Shown here: positions 54,501 through 63,622 of the stretch, in pieces
How the letters are laid out: every line of letters begins with the position of its first letter
How positions within the stretch are numbered: position 1 is the first letter of the stretch
NCBI RefSeq assembly: GCF_014646275.1
Contig: NZ_BMND01000005.1
Coordinates: forward strand, 1-64,000
DNA length: 64,000 bases
DNA from: Streptomyces kronopolitis
GTDB taxonomy: Bacteria > Actinomycetota > Actinomycetes > Streptomycetales > Streptomycetaceae
Reading direction: 5' to 3'
The notes under the pieces: generated by a model
Databases searched by the model: none
Told to the model about the DNA's origin: nothing
The model's input: only the letters and a program-made list of their open reading frames with translations
Position numbers and translations under genes: made by a program

Positions 54501-55822
54501 GCACCGACTGCGAACCGGACTACGAGGCGCCGGCCGGGCGGTGGCTGGAGCAGGTGCTCACGGCCCTGGCGGACGGCCCGGGGACGGCGGGGGCGGGGCC
54601 GGACGGGACGGCACCGGGCGTCACGGCACCCTCGACGGAGGCCGCCCCGGCTCCCCCTCCTTCCCCTGCTCCCCCTCCCGCACCGGCCGCCGGACCCGCC
54701 AAGCCCGTCCCCGTCACCGCCCGTCTCGTCGGCAACCGGCTGCTGAGCCGGGACGGGTCCGCCAAGGAGGTGCGGGAGTTCACCTTCGACACCCGCGACG
54801 GCGACGGCACCCCGCTGGACTACGCGGCGGGCGACGCGCTCGGCGTGCTGCCGCACAACTGCCCGGATCTGGTCGCGGAGTGGCTGTCCGTCACCGGTGC
54901 CGATCCCGCCGCCACCGTCGAGCTGCCCGGCCCGGGCGCGGTGCCGCTGGAGGAGGCCCTGCACCGCCATCTGGATCTCACCCGGATCACCCCCGCCCTG
55001 CTCCGCCTGGTCGCCGAACGCACCGGTGACCGGGCCCTCAAGAAGCTGCTGCGGCCTGGCAACCGCGGTGAGCTGGACCGGTGGACCTGGAGCCGGCAGG
55101 CCGTCGACGTCCTCGCCGAACACCCGGTACGGGCCGACGCGGCGGACTGGGCCGCCCTCCTCCCCCGTCTGCAGCCCCGGCTGTACTCCATCTCGTCGAG
55201 CCCGCTGACCGACCCCGCCCTGCTGCGTCTGACGGTCTCCGTGGTCCGCTTCGAGAACCGCCTGGGCCGCCCCCGCAAGGGCGTGGCCTCCACCTTTCTG
55301 GCCGATGCCGGGCCGGACAGCCCGGTGCCGGTGTTCGTCCGGCGCACCGAGCGGTTCCGTCCGCCGGCCGATCCGGCGACCCCGATGGTGATGGTGGGCC
55401 CCGGCACCGGTGTGGCACCCTTCCTCGGCTTCCTGGCGGAGCGCCGGGCCCGCGGCCACCGCGCCCCCAACTGGCTCTTCTTCGGCGAGCAGCACCGCGC
55501 CGGCGACTTCCACCACGAGGAGGCCCTCGGCGAACTGCGCCGGGAGGGGCTGCTCACCCGTCTGGACACCGCCTTCTCCCGCGATCAGCGCGCCAAGATC
55601 TACGTCCAGGACCGGATGCGTGAGCAGGGCGGCCGGCTGTGGTCCTGGCTCCAGGACGGCGCCCACTTCTACGTCTGCGGCGACGCGTCCCGGATGGCCA
55701 GGGACGTCGACCGCGCGCTGCGGGACATCGCCGTGGCGCACGGCGGCCTGACCGAGGAGGCGGCCACCGGCTATGTGAAACAGCTCGCCGCCGACAAGCG
55801 GTATGTGCGTGACGTGTACTGA
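51581..55822 (+). CDS. nasA: Assimilatory nitrate reductase fused to a diflavin reductase
   Basis: A 1413-residue fusion reducing nitrate to nitrite in the cytoplasm. The N-terminal [4Fe-4S] cysteines are in [10 protein letters not shown] and RLCTKG; a molybdenum-bisMGD domain follows to about residue 720 ([28 protein letters not shown]). After an Ala/Pro linker, a flavodoxin ([19 protein letters not shown]) starts near residue 853, and an FAD/NADPH reductase of the sulfite-reductase type runs from about 1045 to the end ([35 protein letters not shown]). NADPH electrons thus reach the molybdenum centre within one chain. It corresponds to S. coelicolor SCO2473. The GTG start has AAGGGG upstream; a GlnR-like site precedes it. 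Nitrite reductase genes are not in the window. Confidence 0.9.
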   Translation: MTAPEPPAETMSQVRTACTYCGVGCGVVLNVATDADGRRTVRGATGGKDHPSNGGRLCTKGATSAELFAAPGRLSRALVRADRGDEPAAEPMASAVRRTAARLREIVDTHGPDAFALYVSGQMTLEAQYLANKLAKGFVRTRHIESNSRLCMASAGSGYQLSLGADGPPGSYDDFAHADVFFVIGANMADCHPILFLRMRERMKAGAKLIVVDPRRTATAAKADLFLQIAPGTDLALLNGLLHLLAADGRLDTEFIAEHTEGWAAMPEFLRDYPPARVAELTGIPEADLRRAAEWIGAADAWMSCWTMGLNQSTHGTWNTNALINLHLATGAICRPGCGPFSLTGQPNAMGGREMGYMGPGLPGQRSALVPADRAFTEELWGLEPGTLRSDEPGRGTVEMFRRMADGEIRACWIIGTNPVASVANRRTVIEGLEAAELVIVQDVFAETETTAYADVVLPAAMWSESEGVMVNSERTLTLVRQAADAPGEAWPDWRIIAEVARAMGYEDAFRYGSAEEIFEEIKRAWNPRTGYDLRGVTYERLRRTPVQWPCATASGPDRNPVRYLGDGAGRPLDERPDGGRPRLSFPTASGRAVFFARPHLPAAELPDDDYPFLLNTGRVPHQWHTLTKTGTVAKLNKLNPGPFVEIHPADARALGVAEGDMVEVASRRGRAVLPAVPTDRVRPGDCFAPFHWNDLFGEYLSVNAVTHDAVDPVSFQPEFKACAVSLAKVAGETGAGQGAAAPVGGSAREDAFPGPGGGAAVAALAGVFPLAGSAPPVLAARERRYLSGFLTGLDSAPAAGTPVLPAGAPFDPDTALWVNGVLAGMFSRHPQAPPLAGTAEAPAAASGDAADPAVVVLWASQTGNAEEVAADAARRLHGSGRTARLLSMADTAPAALPHGADLLLVTSTFGDGDAPDNGSDFWETLNAPDTPRLEGVRYSVLALGDSSYDDFCGHGRRLDARLAALGARRLVPRTDCEPDYEAPAGRWLEQVLTALADGPGTAGAGPDGTAPGVTAPSTEAAPAPPPSPAPPPAPAAGPAKPVPVTARLVGNRLLSRDGSAKEVREFTFDTRDGDGTPLDYAAGDALGVLPHNCPDLVAEWLSVTGADPAATVELPGPGAVPLEEALHRHLDLTRITPALLRLVAERTGDRALKKLLRPGNRGELDRWTWSRQAVDVLAEHPVRADAADWAALLPRLQPRLYSISSSPLTDPALLRLTVSVVRFENRLGRPRKGVASTFLADAGPDSPVPVFVRRTERFRPPADPATPMVMVGPGTGVAPFLGFLAERRARGHRAPNWLFFGEQHRAGDFHHEEALGELRREGLLTRLDTAFSRDQRAKIYVQDRMREQGGRLWSWLQDGAHFYVCGDASRMARDVDRALRDIAVAHGGLTEEAATGYVKQLAADKRYVRDVY

Positions 55823-55891
55823 GCGCGCCGATCCCTCCTGAACGGGCCGACGGCCGCCGTCCGGCGGACGATGGTGGGGAAGGAGAGGAGC

Positions 55892-56104
55892 ATGACCCTG
55901 ATGAGCGCTGCCGCCGTGACCACCGCACGGGAACCCGACGGACCGGGGCCGGTGCCGAGCGAGCCGGAGCCGGTGCCGCGGGACCCGGCCCCGGCCGGAC
56001 CGGAACCGGACGAACCGGCGCCCGCCCCCGGCCCGGCCCCCGGCCCGGACGAATCGCCCGGCTCGAAGCCGGACGACGACCCGGCCGCCGAGCCGCCCGA
56101 CTGA
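55892..56104 (+). CDS. Small acidic proline-rich protein
   Basis: A 70-residue low-complexity protein: after MTLMSAAAVTTAREPDG it is almost only Pro, Glu, Asp, Ala and Gly in P-x-P repeats. AAGGAGAGG lies just upstream of the ATG, the main reason to accept it. It is acidic and should be unfolded; function unknown. It lies between nitrate reductase and phosphoketolase. A similar, less acidic protein is at 59806-60105. Confidence 0.5.
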   Translation: MTLMSAAAVTTAREPDGPGPVPSEPEPVPRDPAPAGPEPDEPAPAPGPAPGPDESPGSKPDDDPAAEPPD

Positions 56105-56214
56105 TCCGCCGTTCCCGATCGCCCGCGCGGCACGGCTCGCGGAGCGGGCGGCGAGGGGTGTCCGTCCGCCGGACGCGGGGCCCGCGCGCTGTGCCGCGCC
56201 CGGTCCCTCGGCCC

Positions 56215-56255
56215 GTCCGCCCATGCCCCGTCCACCCATGCCCCGTCCACCCATG
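56215..56255. repeat. Three 15-bp direct repeats upstream of the phosphoketolase gene
   Basis: GTCCRCCCATG recurs at 56215, 56230 and 56245, with GTCC and ATG at the ends of each unit and CCCC between. The array ends 78 bases before the phosphoketolase start. Whether it binds a regulator is unknown. Confidence 0.7.
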
Positions 56256-56332
56256 AAGTGCCCGATACGTGGGCACACGCACCGTGCCGCCGGTGAACGC
56301 CCCTCGCACCCACCACGATCAGGAGACCCAGC

Positions 56333-58735
56333 ATGCCGGACGCGGATCCCGCAGCAGGCACGGCAGACACCGCCCCGGGCCCCCTCGGCGCCGAGGAGCT
56401 GCACGCCCTCGACGCCCACTGGCGGGCCGCCAACTATCTGGCCGTCGGACAGATCTATCTGATGGCCAACCCGCTGCTGACCGTCCCGCTGCGGCCCGAG
56501 CACATCAAGCCGCGGCTGCTGGGCCACTGGGGCACCTCGCCCGGTCTGAACCTCGTGCACACCCATCTCAACCGCGTCATCAAGGCCCGCGGGCTGGACG
56601 CCCTGTGTGTCTGGGGGCCGGGGCACGGCGGCCCCGCCGTGGTGGCCAACTCCTGGCTGGACGGCACGTACGCCGAGACCTACCCCGATGTCACCCGGGA
56701 CGAGGCCGGGATGGCCCGGCTGTTCCGGCAGTTCTCCTTCCCCGGCGGGATCCCCAGCCATGTCGCCCCGGAGACCCCGGGCTCGATCCACGAGGGCGGC
56801 GAGCTGGGCTACTCCCTCACCCATGCCTACGGCGCGGCGTTCGACAACCCGGAGCTGCTGGTGGCCTGCGTGGTCGGCGACGGCGAGGCGGAGACCGGGC
56901 CGCTCGCCGCGTCCTGGCACGCCACGAAGTTCCTGGACCCGGTACACGACGGCGCGGTGCTGCCGATCCTGCACCTCAACGGCTACAAGATCGCCAATCC
57001 GGCGGTGCTCGCCCGGATCCCGCAGGAGGAGCTGGACGATCTGCTGCGCGGCTACGGTCACGAGCCCCTCCACGTCACCGGCGACGACCCGGCGGCGGTC
57101 CACCAGGCGCTGGCCGCCACCATGGACGAAGCCCTGGACCGCATCGCCGACATCCAGCGACGGGCCCGCACGGAAGGCGCCTCGGAGCGCGCCCGATGGC
57201 CGGTGATCGTGCTGCGCACCCCCAAGGGCTGGACCGGTCCGCACGAGGTCGACGGGCAGCCCGTCGAGGGCACCTGGCGCGCCCACCAGGTCCCGCTGCC
57301 CGGTGTTCGGGAGGACAGCGGGCATCTGCGGCAGCTGGAGGAGTGGCTGCGCTCCTACCGTCCGGACGAGCTGTTCGACGCCGGGGGCCGGCCGCGTCCG
57401 GAGGTGCTGGCCTGCGTGCCGGAGGGCCCGCGCCGGCTGGGTGCCTCGCCGCACGCCAACGGGGGTGTGCTGCTGCGGGAGCTGCCCCTGCCGCCGCTGG
57501 AGCGCTTCGCGGTGGAGGTCACGGCGCGCGGCAGTGCGCTGCACGAGCCGACCCGGGTGCTGGGCGGGCTGCTCGAAGCCGTCATGGAGGCGACCGCGCA
57601 GCGCCGCGACTTCCGCGTCGTGGGCCCCGACGAGACCGCCTCGAACCGGCTGGAGGCCCTGTACGAGGCCACCGGCAAGGCCTGGCAGGCCGAGCGTCTC
57701 GGCACCGATGAGCATCTCGCCCGCGACGGGCGGGTCATGGAGGTGCTCTCGGAGCACCTGTGCCAGGGCTGGCTGGAGGGCTACCTCCTCACCGGCCGGC
57801 ACGGGCTGTTCTCCAGCTACGAGGCGTTCGCGCACATCGTCGACTCGATGGTCAACCAGCACATCAAGTGGCTGCGGACGTGCCGCCGGCTGCCCTGGCG
57901 GCGTCCCGTCGCCTCACTGAACTACCTGCTGACCTCACACGTCTGGCGGCAGGACCACAACGGCTTCTCGCACCAGGACCCCGGTTTCGTCGACCACATC
58001 CTCAACAAGAGCCCGGAGGTGGTCCGGGTCTATCTGCCGCCGGACGCCAACACCCTGCTCGCGGTGGCCGACCATGCGCTGCGCAGCCGCGACTACGTCA
58101 ATGTGATCGTGGCCGGCAAGCAGCCGAGCTTCGACTGGCTCACCCTCGACGAGGCCCGCGCCCACTGCGCACGCGGCGCCGGCGCCTGGGAGTGGGCGGG
58201 CACCGAGGACGGCAGCAGTCCGCCGGACGTGGTGCTGGCCTGCGCGGGGGACGTGCCCACCCAGGAGACGTTGGCGGCGGCCGCCCTGCTGCGGAGCCGG
58301 CTGCCGGAACTGGCGGTGCGGGTGGTCAACGTCGTCGACATGGCCCGGCTGCTGACGCCCGGGGAGCACCCGCACGGCATGCCGGATGCCGAGTACGACG
58401 CCCTGTTCACCCGCGACAAGCCCGTCATCTTCGCCTACCACGGCTATCCGTGGCTGATCCACCGGCTCGGCTACCGGCGCGCGGGCCACGAGAACCTGCA
58501 TGTGCACGGCTACAAGGAGGAGGGCACCACCACCACGCCCTTCGACATGGTCGTCCGCAACGACCTGGACCGCTTCCGGCTGGTGATGGACGTGGTGGAC
58601 CGGGTGCCCGGCCTCGGGGTGCGCGCCGTCGCGCTGCGGCAGGAGATGGCCGACGCCCGCACCCGTCATCACGCCTGGATCCGGGAGCACGGCACCGACC
58701 TCCCGGAGGTCGCGGACTGGACCTGGAGCGGCTGA
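56333..58735 (+). CDS. xfp: Xylulose-5-phosphate/fructose-6-phosphate phosphoketolase
   Basis: An 800-residue thiamine-diphosphate enzyme splitting xylulose 5-phosphate (and usually fructose 6-phosphate) with phosphate to acetyl phosphate and an aldose phosphate. Characteristic segments are [81 protein letters not shown] (ThDP site), [31 protein letters not shown] and the closing [29 protein letters not shown]. Length is normal. CAGGAG precedes the ATG. No acetate kinase adjoins it. It is convergent with the HhH protein gene, 12 bases apart. Confidence 0.95.
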   Translation: MPDADPAAGTADTAPGPLGAEELHALDAHWRAANYLAVGQIYLMANPLLTVPLRPEHIKPRLLGHWGTSPGLNLVHTHLNRVIKARGLDALCVWGPGHGGPAVVANSWLDGTYAETYPDVTRDEAGMARLFRQFSFPGGIPSHVAPETPGSIHEGGELGYSLTHAYGAAFDNPELLVACVVGDGEAETGPLAASWHATKFLDPVHDGAVLPILHLNGYKIANPAVLARIPQEELDDLLRGYGHEPLHVTGDDPAAVHQALAATMDEALDRIADIQRRARTEGASERARWPVIVLRTPKGWTGPHEVDGQPVEGTWRAHQVPLPGVREDSGHLRQLEEWLRSYRPDELFDAGGRPRPEVLACVPEGPRRLGASPHANGGVLLRELPLPPLERFAVEVTARGSALHEPTRVLGGLLEAVMEATAQRRDFRVVGPDETASNRLEALYEATGKAWQAERLGTDEHLARDGRVMEVLSEHLCQGWLEGYLLTGRHGLFSSYEAFAHIVDSMVNQHIKWLRTCRRLPWRRPVASLNYLLTSHVWRQDHNGFSHQDPGFVDHILNKSPEVVRVYLPPDANTLLAVADHALRSRDYVNVIVAGKQPSFDWLTLDEARAHCARGAGAWEWAGTEDGSSPPDVVLACAGDVPTQETLAAAALLRSRLPELAVRVVNVVDMARLLTPGEHPHGMPDAEYDALFTRDKPVIFAYHGYPWLIHRLGYRRAGHENLHVHGYKEEGTTTTPFDMVVRNDLDRFRLVMDVVDRVPGLGVRAVALRQEMADARTRHHAWIREHGTDLPEVADWTWSG

Positions 58736-58747
58736 CCCGGCGCCGGT

Positions 58748-59407
58748 TCAGGCGCCCGCCGCCTCCCGGACGTCCTCGGCGACGGACCGGTCCAGTGCCG
58801 CGCGCACCAGCCCGGAGGCGAAGGCGGCGGTCCGGTCCGCCCCGACCAGGCGCGCCAGCCGCCGGGGGTCGCCGGGCAGGCCCAGCCGCTCCGCGCCCTG
58901 GACGGCCTTGGCATCGAGGTACGGGGCGAACTCCGGCCAGACGCCCTGCACCTCCCGCAGGAAGATGTGCGAGCCCGTCGGCCCCAGCCCCGGGACCTTC
59001 TGCAGTTCCCGGCGCAGCGCGGTGGCCTCACCGCCGGCCGCCTCCCGCATCCGCCGCAGGTCGCCGCCGCAGGTGTCCAGCAGCAGCGTGGCGCCGTCAC
59101 CGAGCTGGGTGGCGGTGCGCTCGTCGTAGCGCCGGTAGCCGCCCTCGCCCAGGGCGTCGACCCGCTGCTGCCAGGTCGCCGCGGCCATCCGCCGCGGGGT
59201 GCGCAGTCCCGCGTCGAACAGCGCACGGGCGGCCGCCACCGCCACGGACGCGCGGATGGGCGCGCTGAGCAGCCCCGCCAGCACCAGCAGCTGGTACAGC
59301 GGCTGCGGGGTGTTGGCCAGCCGGATCCCGCTCCGGGCGGCGACGGTCTCGCCGTGCCGCTCCAGCAGGGCGTGCGCCAGCGCCCGCTGCCCGCCGCGGG
59401 CGCTCAC
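58748..59407 (-). CDS. HhH-GPD-like (endonuclease III-related) protein
   Basis: A 219-residue DNA-glycosylase-fold protein. The helix-hairpin-helix is in LQKVPGLGPTGSHIFLREVQ near residue 150, followed by an Asp-containing segment (FAPYLDAKAV). The catalytic Lys that follows the hairpin glycines in endonuclease III is Thr here, and there is no C-terminal four-cysteine iron-sulphur motif. It may be a monofunctional glycosylase or a non-catalytic DNA-binding relative. The GTG at 59407 gives the shortest plausible start; its binding site is weak, so the exact N terminus is uncertain. Confidence 0.7.
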   Translation of the reverse strand: MSARGGQRALAHALLERHGETVAARSGIRLANTPQPLYQLLVLAGLLSAPIRASVAVAAARALFDAGLRTPRRMAAATWQQRVDALGEGGYRRYDERTATQLGDGATLLLDTCGGDLRRMREAAGGEATALRRELQKVPGLGPTGSHIFLREVQGVWPEFAPYLDAKAVQGAERLGLPGDPRRLARLVGADRTAAFASGLVRAALDRSVAEDVREAAGA

Positions 59408-59805
59408 GGCGCGGTCCCGCGGGGGCCGTCGGGGCCGAGGGGGACGTCGAGGGGTGGGTCGAGGGGGAGAGTGCCGGCCACGCCATGCCTCCGTCGCTGC
59501 GGTCGGTGCGTCCGCGCTCACCCTCCCCGATGCGCCGCACGGGAAACGGCCACTGCTCCAGGGGGCGCAAGGTGCCGCCGCCGCTCTCCCGCGTCCGGGG
59601 GCGTGTCCGGGGCGCGTCGGGCGCGTCCGGCGGCACCCGGGTGCCGCCGGTGTCGCCAAGTCCCGCGGTCCGTCGCAGAGTGGGCACGGATACGGTCCGT
59701 GCGCGGCCGTGCGCATGGTCGGCGCCGGACCGGCAAGGAGACCGGCAGTCCCGCGCGGAGGGAGCGCCCGGCGCCCGTCCGCCCAGCAGCGACCGTGAGG
59801 AGCAG
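59408..59805. other. 398-base gene-free divergent spacer with a 24-bp palindrome
   Basis: No gene is convincing. CCGGCGGCACCC and its exact complement make a perfect 24-bp palindrome at 59627-59650. Upstream of it, GTCCGGGGGCG-like words recur several times. The palindrome could be a terminator or an operator for the divergent genes. Confidence 0.5.
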
Positions 59806-60105
59806 ATGACGGTGCGAGCGCACACAGGACAGTTGGCCACCCCTCGTCCGGATCCCGTTCCGCCCACTCCGGGTCCGGGCCCCGGGCCGCCCGGCCCCAC
59901 CCCGGGCCCGACTCCCGGCCCGGCCCCCGCCCCCGGTCCCGATCCGGTGCCGCCGCCGGTGCCGCGCCCCGAACCGGACCCGGTCCCGCCGACCCCCGCG
60001 CCGCCGACGCCGGGCCCGCAGCCCGGCCCCGCGCCCGATCCGCTGCCCGCGCCGGGCACCGCCCTGTGCTCCCGTCGGCCGGGCGGTGGCACCGGCCGGC
60101 GCTGA
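59806..60105 (+). CDS. Small proline-rich protein
   Basis: A 99-residue low-complexity protein. After [16 protein letters not shown] it is nearly all Pro, Gly, Ala and Asp in PGP and DPVPP repeats, with a basic tail [21 protein letters not shown] sits directly before the ATG. Function unknown; it is likely disordered. It resembles the 70-residue protein at 55892-56104 in composition. It precedes aroQ by 124 bases on the same strand. Confidence 0.5.
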   Translation: MTVRAHTGQLATPRPDPVPPTPGPGPGPPGPTPGPTPGPAPAPGPDPVPPPVPRPEPDPVPPTPAPPTPGPQPGPAPDPLPAPGTALCSRRPGGGTGRR

Positions 60106-60229
60106 ACCGGCTCCCGACGGCGGCCGGTACCGGCCCGTGGGCCGGGCCGGCCGCGGCGTCCCGCACAATGAACCCACCGGTTCCTACAGACGCCGGGCGC
60201 GCACCGCGCACCTCTGCACGGGAGAGAAG

Positions 60230-60700
60230 ATGCCGAACCCGGACGCCGACCACGCCTCCGCCGTCCCCGTCCTGGTCCTCAACGGGCCCAATCTCAATCT
60301 GCTCGGGCTGCGTGAGCCCGAGATCTACGGGCGGGACACCTTCGCCGACATCGAGGCGCTGTGCCACCGCACCGCCGCCGCGCACGGGCTGCGCGCCGAT
60401 GTGCGGCAGAGCAACCACGAGGGCGTCCTCATCGACGCCGTGCAGGAGGCACGGACCGCGCACCGCGGGATCGTGATCAACCCGGCCGGCTACAGCCACA
60501 CCTCGGTGGCCCTGCGCGACGCGCTGGCCGCGGCGGACGTCCCGATCGTCGAGGTGCATCTGTCGAACATCCACCGGCGGGAGGAGTTCCGGCACTTCTC
60601 GTATGTCTCCGCGGTCGCCGACACGGTGATCTGCGGGGCGGGGGCTAACGGCTACGCGCTGGCGCTGGCCCATCTGGCCCGTCTGGTGGACACGGCCTGA
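60230..60700 (+). CDS. aroQ: Type II 3-dehydroquinate dehydratase
   Basis: A 156-residue enzyme converting 3-dehydroquinate to 3-dehydroshikimate, usually a dodecamer. [18 protein letters not shown] carries the catalytic Tyr and nearby Arg; [25 protein letters not shown] and [17 protein letters not shown] (catalytic His) complete the active site. GGGAGAGAAG precedes the ATG at 60230; longer frames are non-coding. It is not with other shikimate genes, so it may serve either biosynthesis or quinate catabolism. Confidence 0.93.
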   Translation: MPNPDADHASAVPVLVLNGPNLNLLGLREPEIYGRDTFADIEALCHRTAAAHGLRADVRQSNHEGVLIDAVQEARTAHRGIVINPAGYSHTSVALRDALAAADVPIVEVHLSNIHRREEFRHFSYVSAVADTVICGAGANGYALALAHLARLVDTA

Positions 60701-60704
60701 CGCG

Positions 60705-60724
60705 GCCGGGCATTCGCGCCCGGC
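60705..60724 (+). terminator. Hairpin after aroQ
   Basis: GCCGGGC (60705-60711) and GCCCGGC (60718-60724) pair perfectly around a 6-base loop, four bases after the aroQ stop and 18 bases before the next GTG. Confidence 0.6.
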
Positions 60725-60741
60725 GTGGTTAACCTCGGCGG

Positions 60742-61581
60742 GTGGGGCATTCCGAGGAGCGCGCCGAGGGTGCGGGACCGTTCATCACCCGGCTGACCTG
60801 GCGTCTGGCGGAGGGCGGCACCGCCGTCTGGGAGTCCCGGGCGGCCCGCAAGCGCGGGACGCTCGCGGTGCGCCCCGCCGGTGGTGGCGAGAGCGGGGTG
60901 CGGCGTGCGGACGCCGTGGCCCTGACGCGGCTGCGCAGGCTCAACGGCGTGGCCGCGGCCTCCTTCACGGTCGGCGGCCTCCTCTTCGCCGTCGGTGCGG
61001 CGCTCGCCCAGTTCAGCACCGCGGGCCCGACGGTGAGCGCCTCGGTCTACTTCGTCGGCGGCGTCTTCTTCACCCTGGGCGGCTACGCCTCGCTGGTCCA
61101 GACGGTCAACGCGCCGCGCCGGGAGGGTACGGCGGGTGAGCTGACCACGCCCGCGTTCCGGTGGTGGAGCTACGAGCCCGGCCGGGTGGACTGGCTGAGC
61201 ACCTTTCTGCTGTTCCAGGGGACGCTGGTGTTCGGCGTCAATCTGCTGGACTCGTTCCTCCAGGGGCTCACGGCACGGCAGTCGAACCGGCTGATCTGGA
61301 CGCCCGACATGATCGGCTGCGCGCTGTTCCTCGTCTCGGGGCATCTGGCGGTCATCGAGGTCTGCCACGGCCGGCCGTGCCTCCACGGGCGCAGCCTCGG
61401 CTGGTGGATCGTCGCGGTCAACCAGCTCGGTTCGGCGCTGTTCATGGTGTCCGCGCTGGCGGCCTTCAGCCGGCCCGCGACCGGCAGCCTGGTGAACGTC
61501 GCCGTCGCCAATTGGGGGACCCTCACGGGCGCGCTGTGCTTTGCGGTCGCGGGCGTGCTGCAGGCCGGCGAACGTCCCTGA
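60742..61581 (+). CDS. YrhK-domain membrane protein
   Basis: A 279-residue integral membrane protein with about six helices; hydrophobic stretches include AAASFTVGGLLFAVGAALAQF, VYFVGGVFFTLGGYASLVQ and MIGCALFLVSGHLAVIEVCH. Two YrhK-like modules appear to be present (about 75-120 and 185-275). The function is unknown. There is no ribosome binding site before the GTG at 60742, while TAACCT lies about 10 bases upstream, so the message may be leaderless. Confidence 0.75.
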   Translation: MGHSEERAEGAGPFITRLTWRLAEGGTAVWESRAARKRGTLAVRPAGGGESGVRRADAVALTRLRRLNGVAAASFTVGGLLFAVGAALAQFSTAGPTVSASVYFVGGVFFTLGGYASLVQTVNAPRREGTAGELTTPAFRWWSYEPGRVDWLSTFLLFQGTLVFGVNLLDSFLQGLTARQSNRLIWTPDMIGCALFLVSGHLAVIEVCHGRPCLHGRSLGWWIVAVNQLGSALFMVSALAAFSRPATGSLVNVAVANWGTLTGALCFAVAGVLQAGERP

Positions 61582-61681
61582 CATGCGGGTGCGGCGGACC
61601 TGTGGAACCGTGGTCTCACAACGTGATCACCGGCGGGTCCGGTGTGGACACGGCCAGGTTTCTCAAGCAGAGGAGTGACCC

Positions 61682-62080
61682 ATGGCCTCTCGGAAGCAGA
61701 CTGTGGGCGGTTGGACCGCGTTCGCCGCGGTCCTGATGATCTTCGGTGGCGCGATGACCCTCCTGGAGGGCATCTCCGCCATCGCCAAGGACAACGTCTT
61801 CGTCACCACGACGAACTACGTGTTCTCCTTCAACCTCACCGGATGGGGCTGGATCCATCTCATCCTCGGCCTCGTCATCCTGCTCGCCGGCATCGCGCTG
61901 CTGAGCAGCGGCGCGTCCTGGGCGCGGGTGGTCGGTGTGATCCTCGCGGGTCTCAGCGCGCTGGCGAACTTCCTGTGGATCCCGCACTACCCGTTCTGGG
62001 CGATCGTGGTGCTCGCCATCGACATCTTCATCATCTGGGCGCTGTGTGCCGGAGACCACCGCCACGCCGTCGCCGTCTGA
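61682..62080 (+). CDS. DUF7144-type four-helix membrane protein
   Basis: A 132-residue protein with four membrane helices: WTAFAAVLMIFGGAMTLLEGI, GWIHLILGLVILLAGIALL, WARVVGVILAGLSALANFLW and FWAIVVLAIDIFIIWALC. Many streptomycetes carry it beside stress genes; its role is unknown to me. AGAGGAG precedes the ATG. Confidence 0.8.
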   Translation: MASRKQTVGGWTAFAAVLMIFGGAMTLLEGISAIAKDNVFVTTTNYVFSFNLTGWGWIHLILGLVILLAGIALLSSGASWARVVGVILAGLSALANFLWIPHYPFWAIVVLAIDIFIIWALCAGDHRHAVAV

Positions 62081-62098
62081 GCCGGCCCGGCGCCTCCC

Positions 62099-63490
62099 AT
62101 GGCCTCCGGACCCACCGCGCAAGAACGCGCGGACGCGGGCAGGGCACTTCGCACCGAAGTGCCCCGCTCGCGTCATGAGGAGTTCAGTCCGGCACCGGAC
62201 CGTGCCGACCCGGTGGATCTGATCGAGCGGCAATCGGCCCTCCGGCTGCCGGAGTTGGTGCCGCTGCGCTACGGGCGGATGCTGGAGTCGCCGTTCCGGT
62301 TCTACCGGGGCGCGGCCGCCCTCATGGCCGCGGATCTGGCCACGACACCGTCGACGGGGCTGACGACCCAGCTGTGCGGGGATGCCCATCTGCTGAATTT
62401 CCGGCTGCTGGCCTCCCCCGAGCGCCATCTGATGTTCGACATCAACGACTTCGACGAGACCCTGCCCGGTCCCTGGGAGTGGGACGTCAAACGACTGGCG
62501 GCCAGCTTCGCCATCGCGGGCCGCCAGAACGGCTTCAGCGAGCCGGAGCGGGCCGGCATCCTGCGGGCCGTCGGGGCTTCCTACCGCGAGCAGATGCGCC
62601 GGTACGCCACGATGCGGACCCTGGACGTCTGGTACGCGCACGACGAGATGGCCGAGGTCGCGGCCGAGGAGGCCGGTGAGCTGGGCGCCAGGGGCCGTGC
62701 GGGCCTGTCCCGGATGATCGGGGACGCCCTCGCGCACGACACCCTGCAAGCCTTCCGCAAGCTGACCCGGCGCAGCGGCGACGAGGTGCGGATCGCCGCG
62801 GATCCGCCGCTGATCGTGCCGGTGCGCGAGCTGCTGCCGGGCGCCGAGGGGGAGCGCCTGGCCGGCACCCTGGAGGATCTCGTCACCGGCTACGGCCGCA
62901 GTCTGCGCGCGGATCACCGCAGGCTCCTGGAGCAGTACCGCGTCGTCGACATGGCCCGCAAGGTCGTCGGCGTCGGCAGCGTCGGCACCCGCTGCTGGAT
63001 CATGCTGCTGCTCGGCAGGGACTCCGGCGACCCGCTGCTGCTCCAGGCCAAGGAGGCCGGCGAGTCGGCGCTCGCCCCGTACGCCGGGCCGAGCCGTCAT
63101 GACAACCAGGGGGCCCGGGTCGCGGAGGGCCAGCGGCTGATGCAGGCCGCCAGCGACATCTTCCTCGGCTGGCGGCAGACCACCGGCATCGACGGGCGGC
63201 CCCGCGATTTCTACGTGCGCCAGCTGCGCGACTGGAAGGGCATCGTCCAGACGGACGAGATGGTGCCGGTGGGGATGCGGCGGTTCGCGGTGCGCTGCGG
63301 CGGCACGCTGGCCCGCGCCCACGCCAGGTCGGGCGACCGGATCGCGATCGGCGCGTACCTCGGCTCGGGGACGGTCTTCGACGAGGCGCTGGCGCGGTTC
63401 GCGGAGCGCTACGCGGACCAGAACGCGCGCGACCACCAGGCGCTGGTGGCGGCGGTCCGCTCGGGCCGGGTCCGGGCCGAGGCCGGTTGA
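62099..63490 (+). CDS. DUF2252 protein (kinase-like fold)
   Basis: A 463-residue soluble protein of the DUF2252 family. It has FRFYRGAAALMAADL, LCGDAHLLNFRLLASPERHLMFDINDFDETLPGPWEWDVKRLAASF and WKGIVQTDEMVP. The CGDAHLLNF and FDINDFDE segments look like the HGDxxxxN catalytic loop and the metal-binding Asp of phosphotransferases, so a small-molecule kinase activity is possible but unproven. It starts 19 bases after the membrane-protein stop, without a strong ribosome binding site, and may be read with it. Confidence 0.82.
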   Translation: MASGPTAQERADAGRALRTEVPRSRHEEFSPAPDRADPVDLIERQSALRLPELVPLRYGRMLESPFRFYRGAAALMAADLATTPSTGLTTQLCGDAHLLNFRLLASPERHLMFDINDFDETLPGPWEWDVKRLAASFAIAGRQNGFSEPERAGILRAVGASYREQMRRYATMRTLDVWYAHDEMAEVAAEEAGELGARGRAGLSRMIGDALAHDTLQAFRKLTRRSGDEVRIAADPPLIVPVRELLPGAEGERLAGTLEDLVTGYGRSLRADHRRLLEQYRVVDMARKVVGVGSVGTRCWIMLLLGRDSGDPLLLQAKEAGESALAPYAGPSRHDNQGARVAEGQRLMQAASDIFLGWRQTTGIDGRPRDFYVRQLRDWKGIVQTDEMVPVGMRRFAVRCGGTLARAHARSGDRIAIGAYLGSGTVFDEALARFAERYADQNARDHQALVAAVRSGRVRAEAG

Positions 63491-63622
63491 GCGGACGGAC
63501 CGCCTCCGCGGGGTCGGGCCCGGGCGGCCGCCACCCGTTCGGCACACCCCGTACGGCAGCGGATGTCGGCTGCGGCCGCCCCGCCTAGCATGGATCCGAA
63601 TGGCTCCGACGAAGGCGGCCCC

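Noticed and set aside
56105..56332. Start of phosphoketolase or a small gene at the ATGs in the 15-bp repeats
   Set aside because: No ribosome binding site lies before these ATGs; the ATG at 56333 has CAGGAG and matches the family N terminus.
51524..57862. A 2112-codon open frame antisense to nitrate reductase and phosphoketolase
   Set aside because: Long antisense frames are common at this G+C content. It lacks domains, and the sense strand codes for two unmistakable enzymes.
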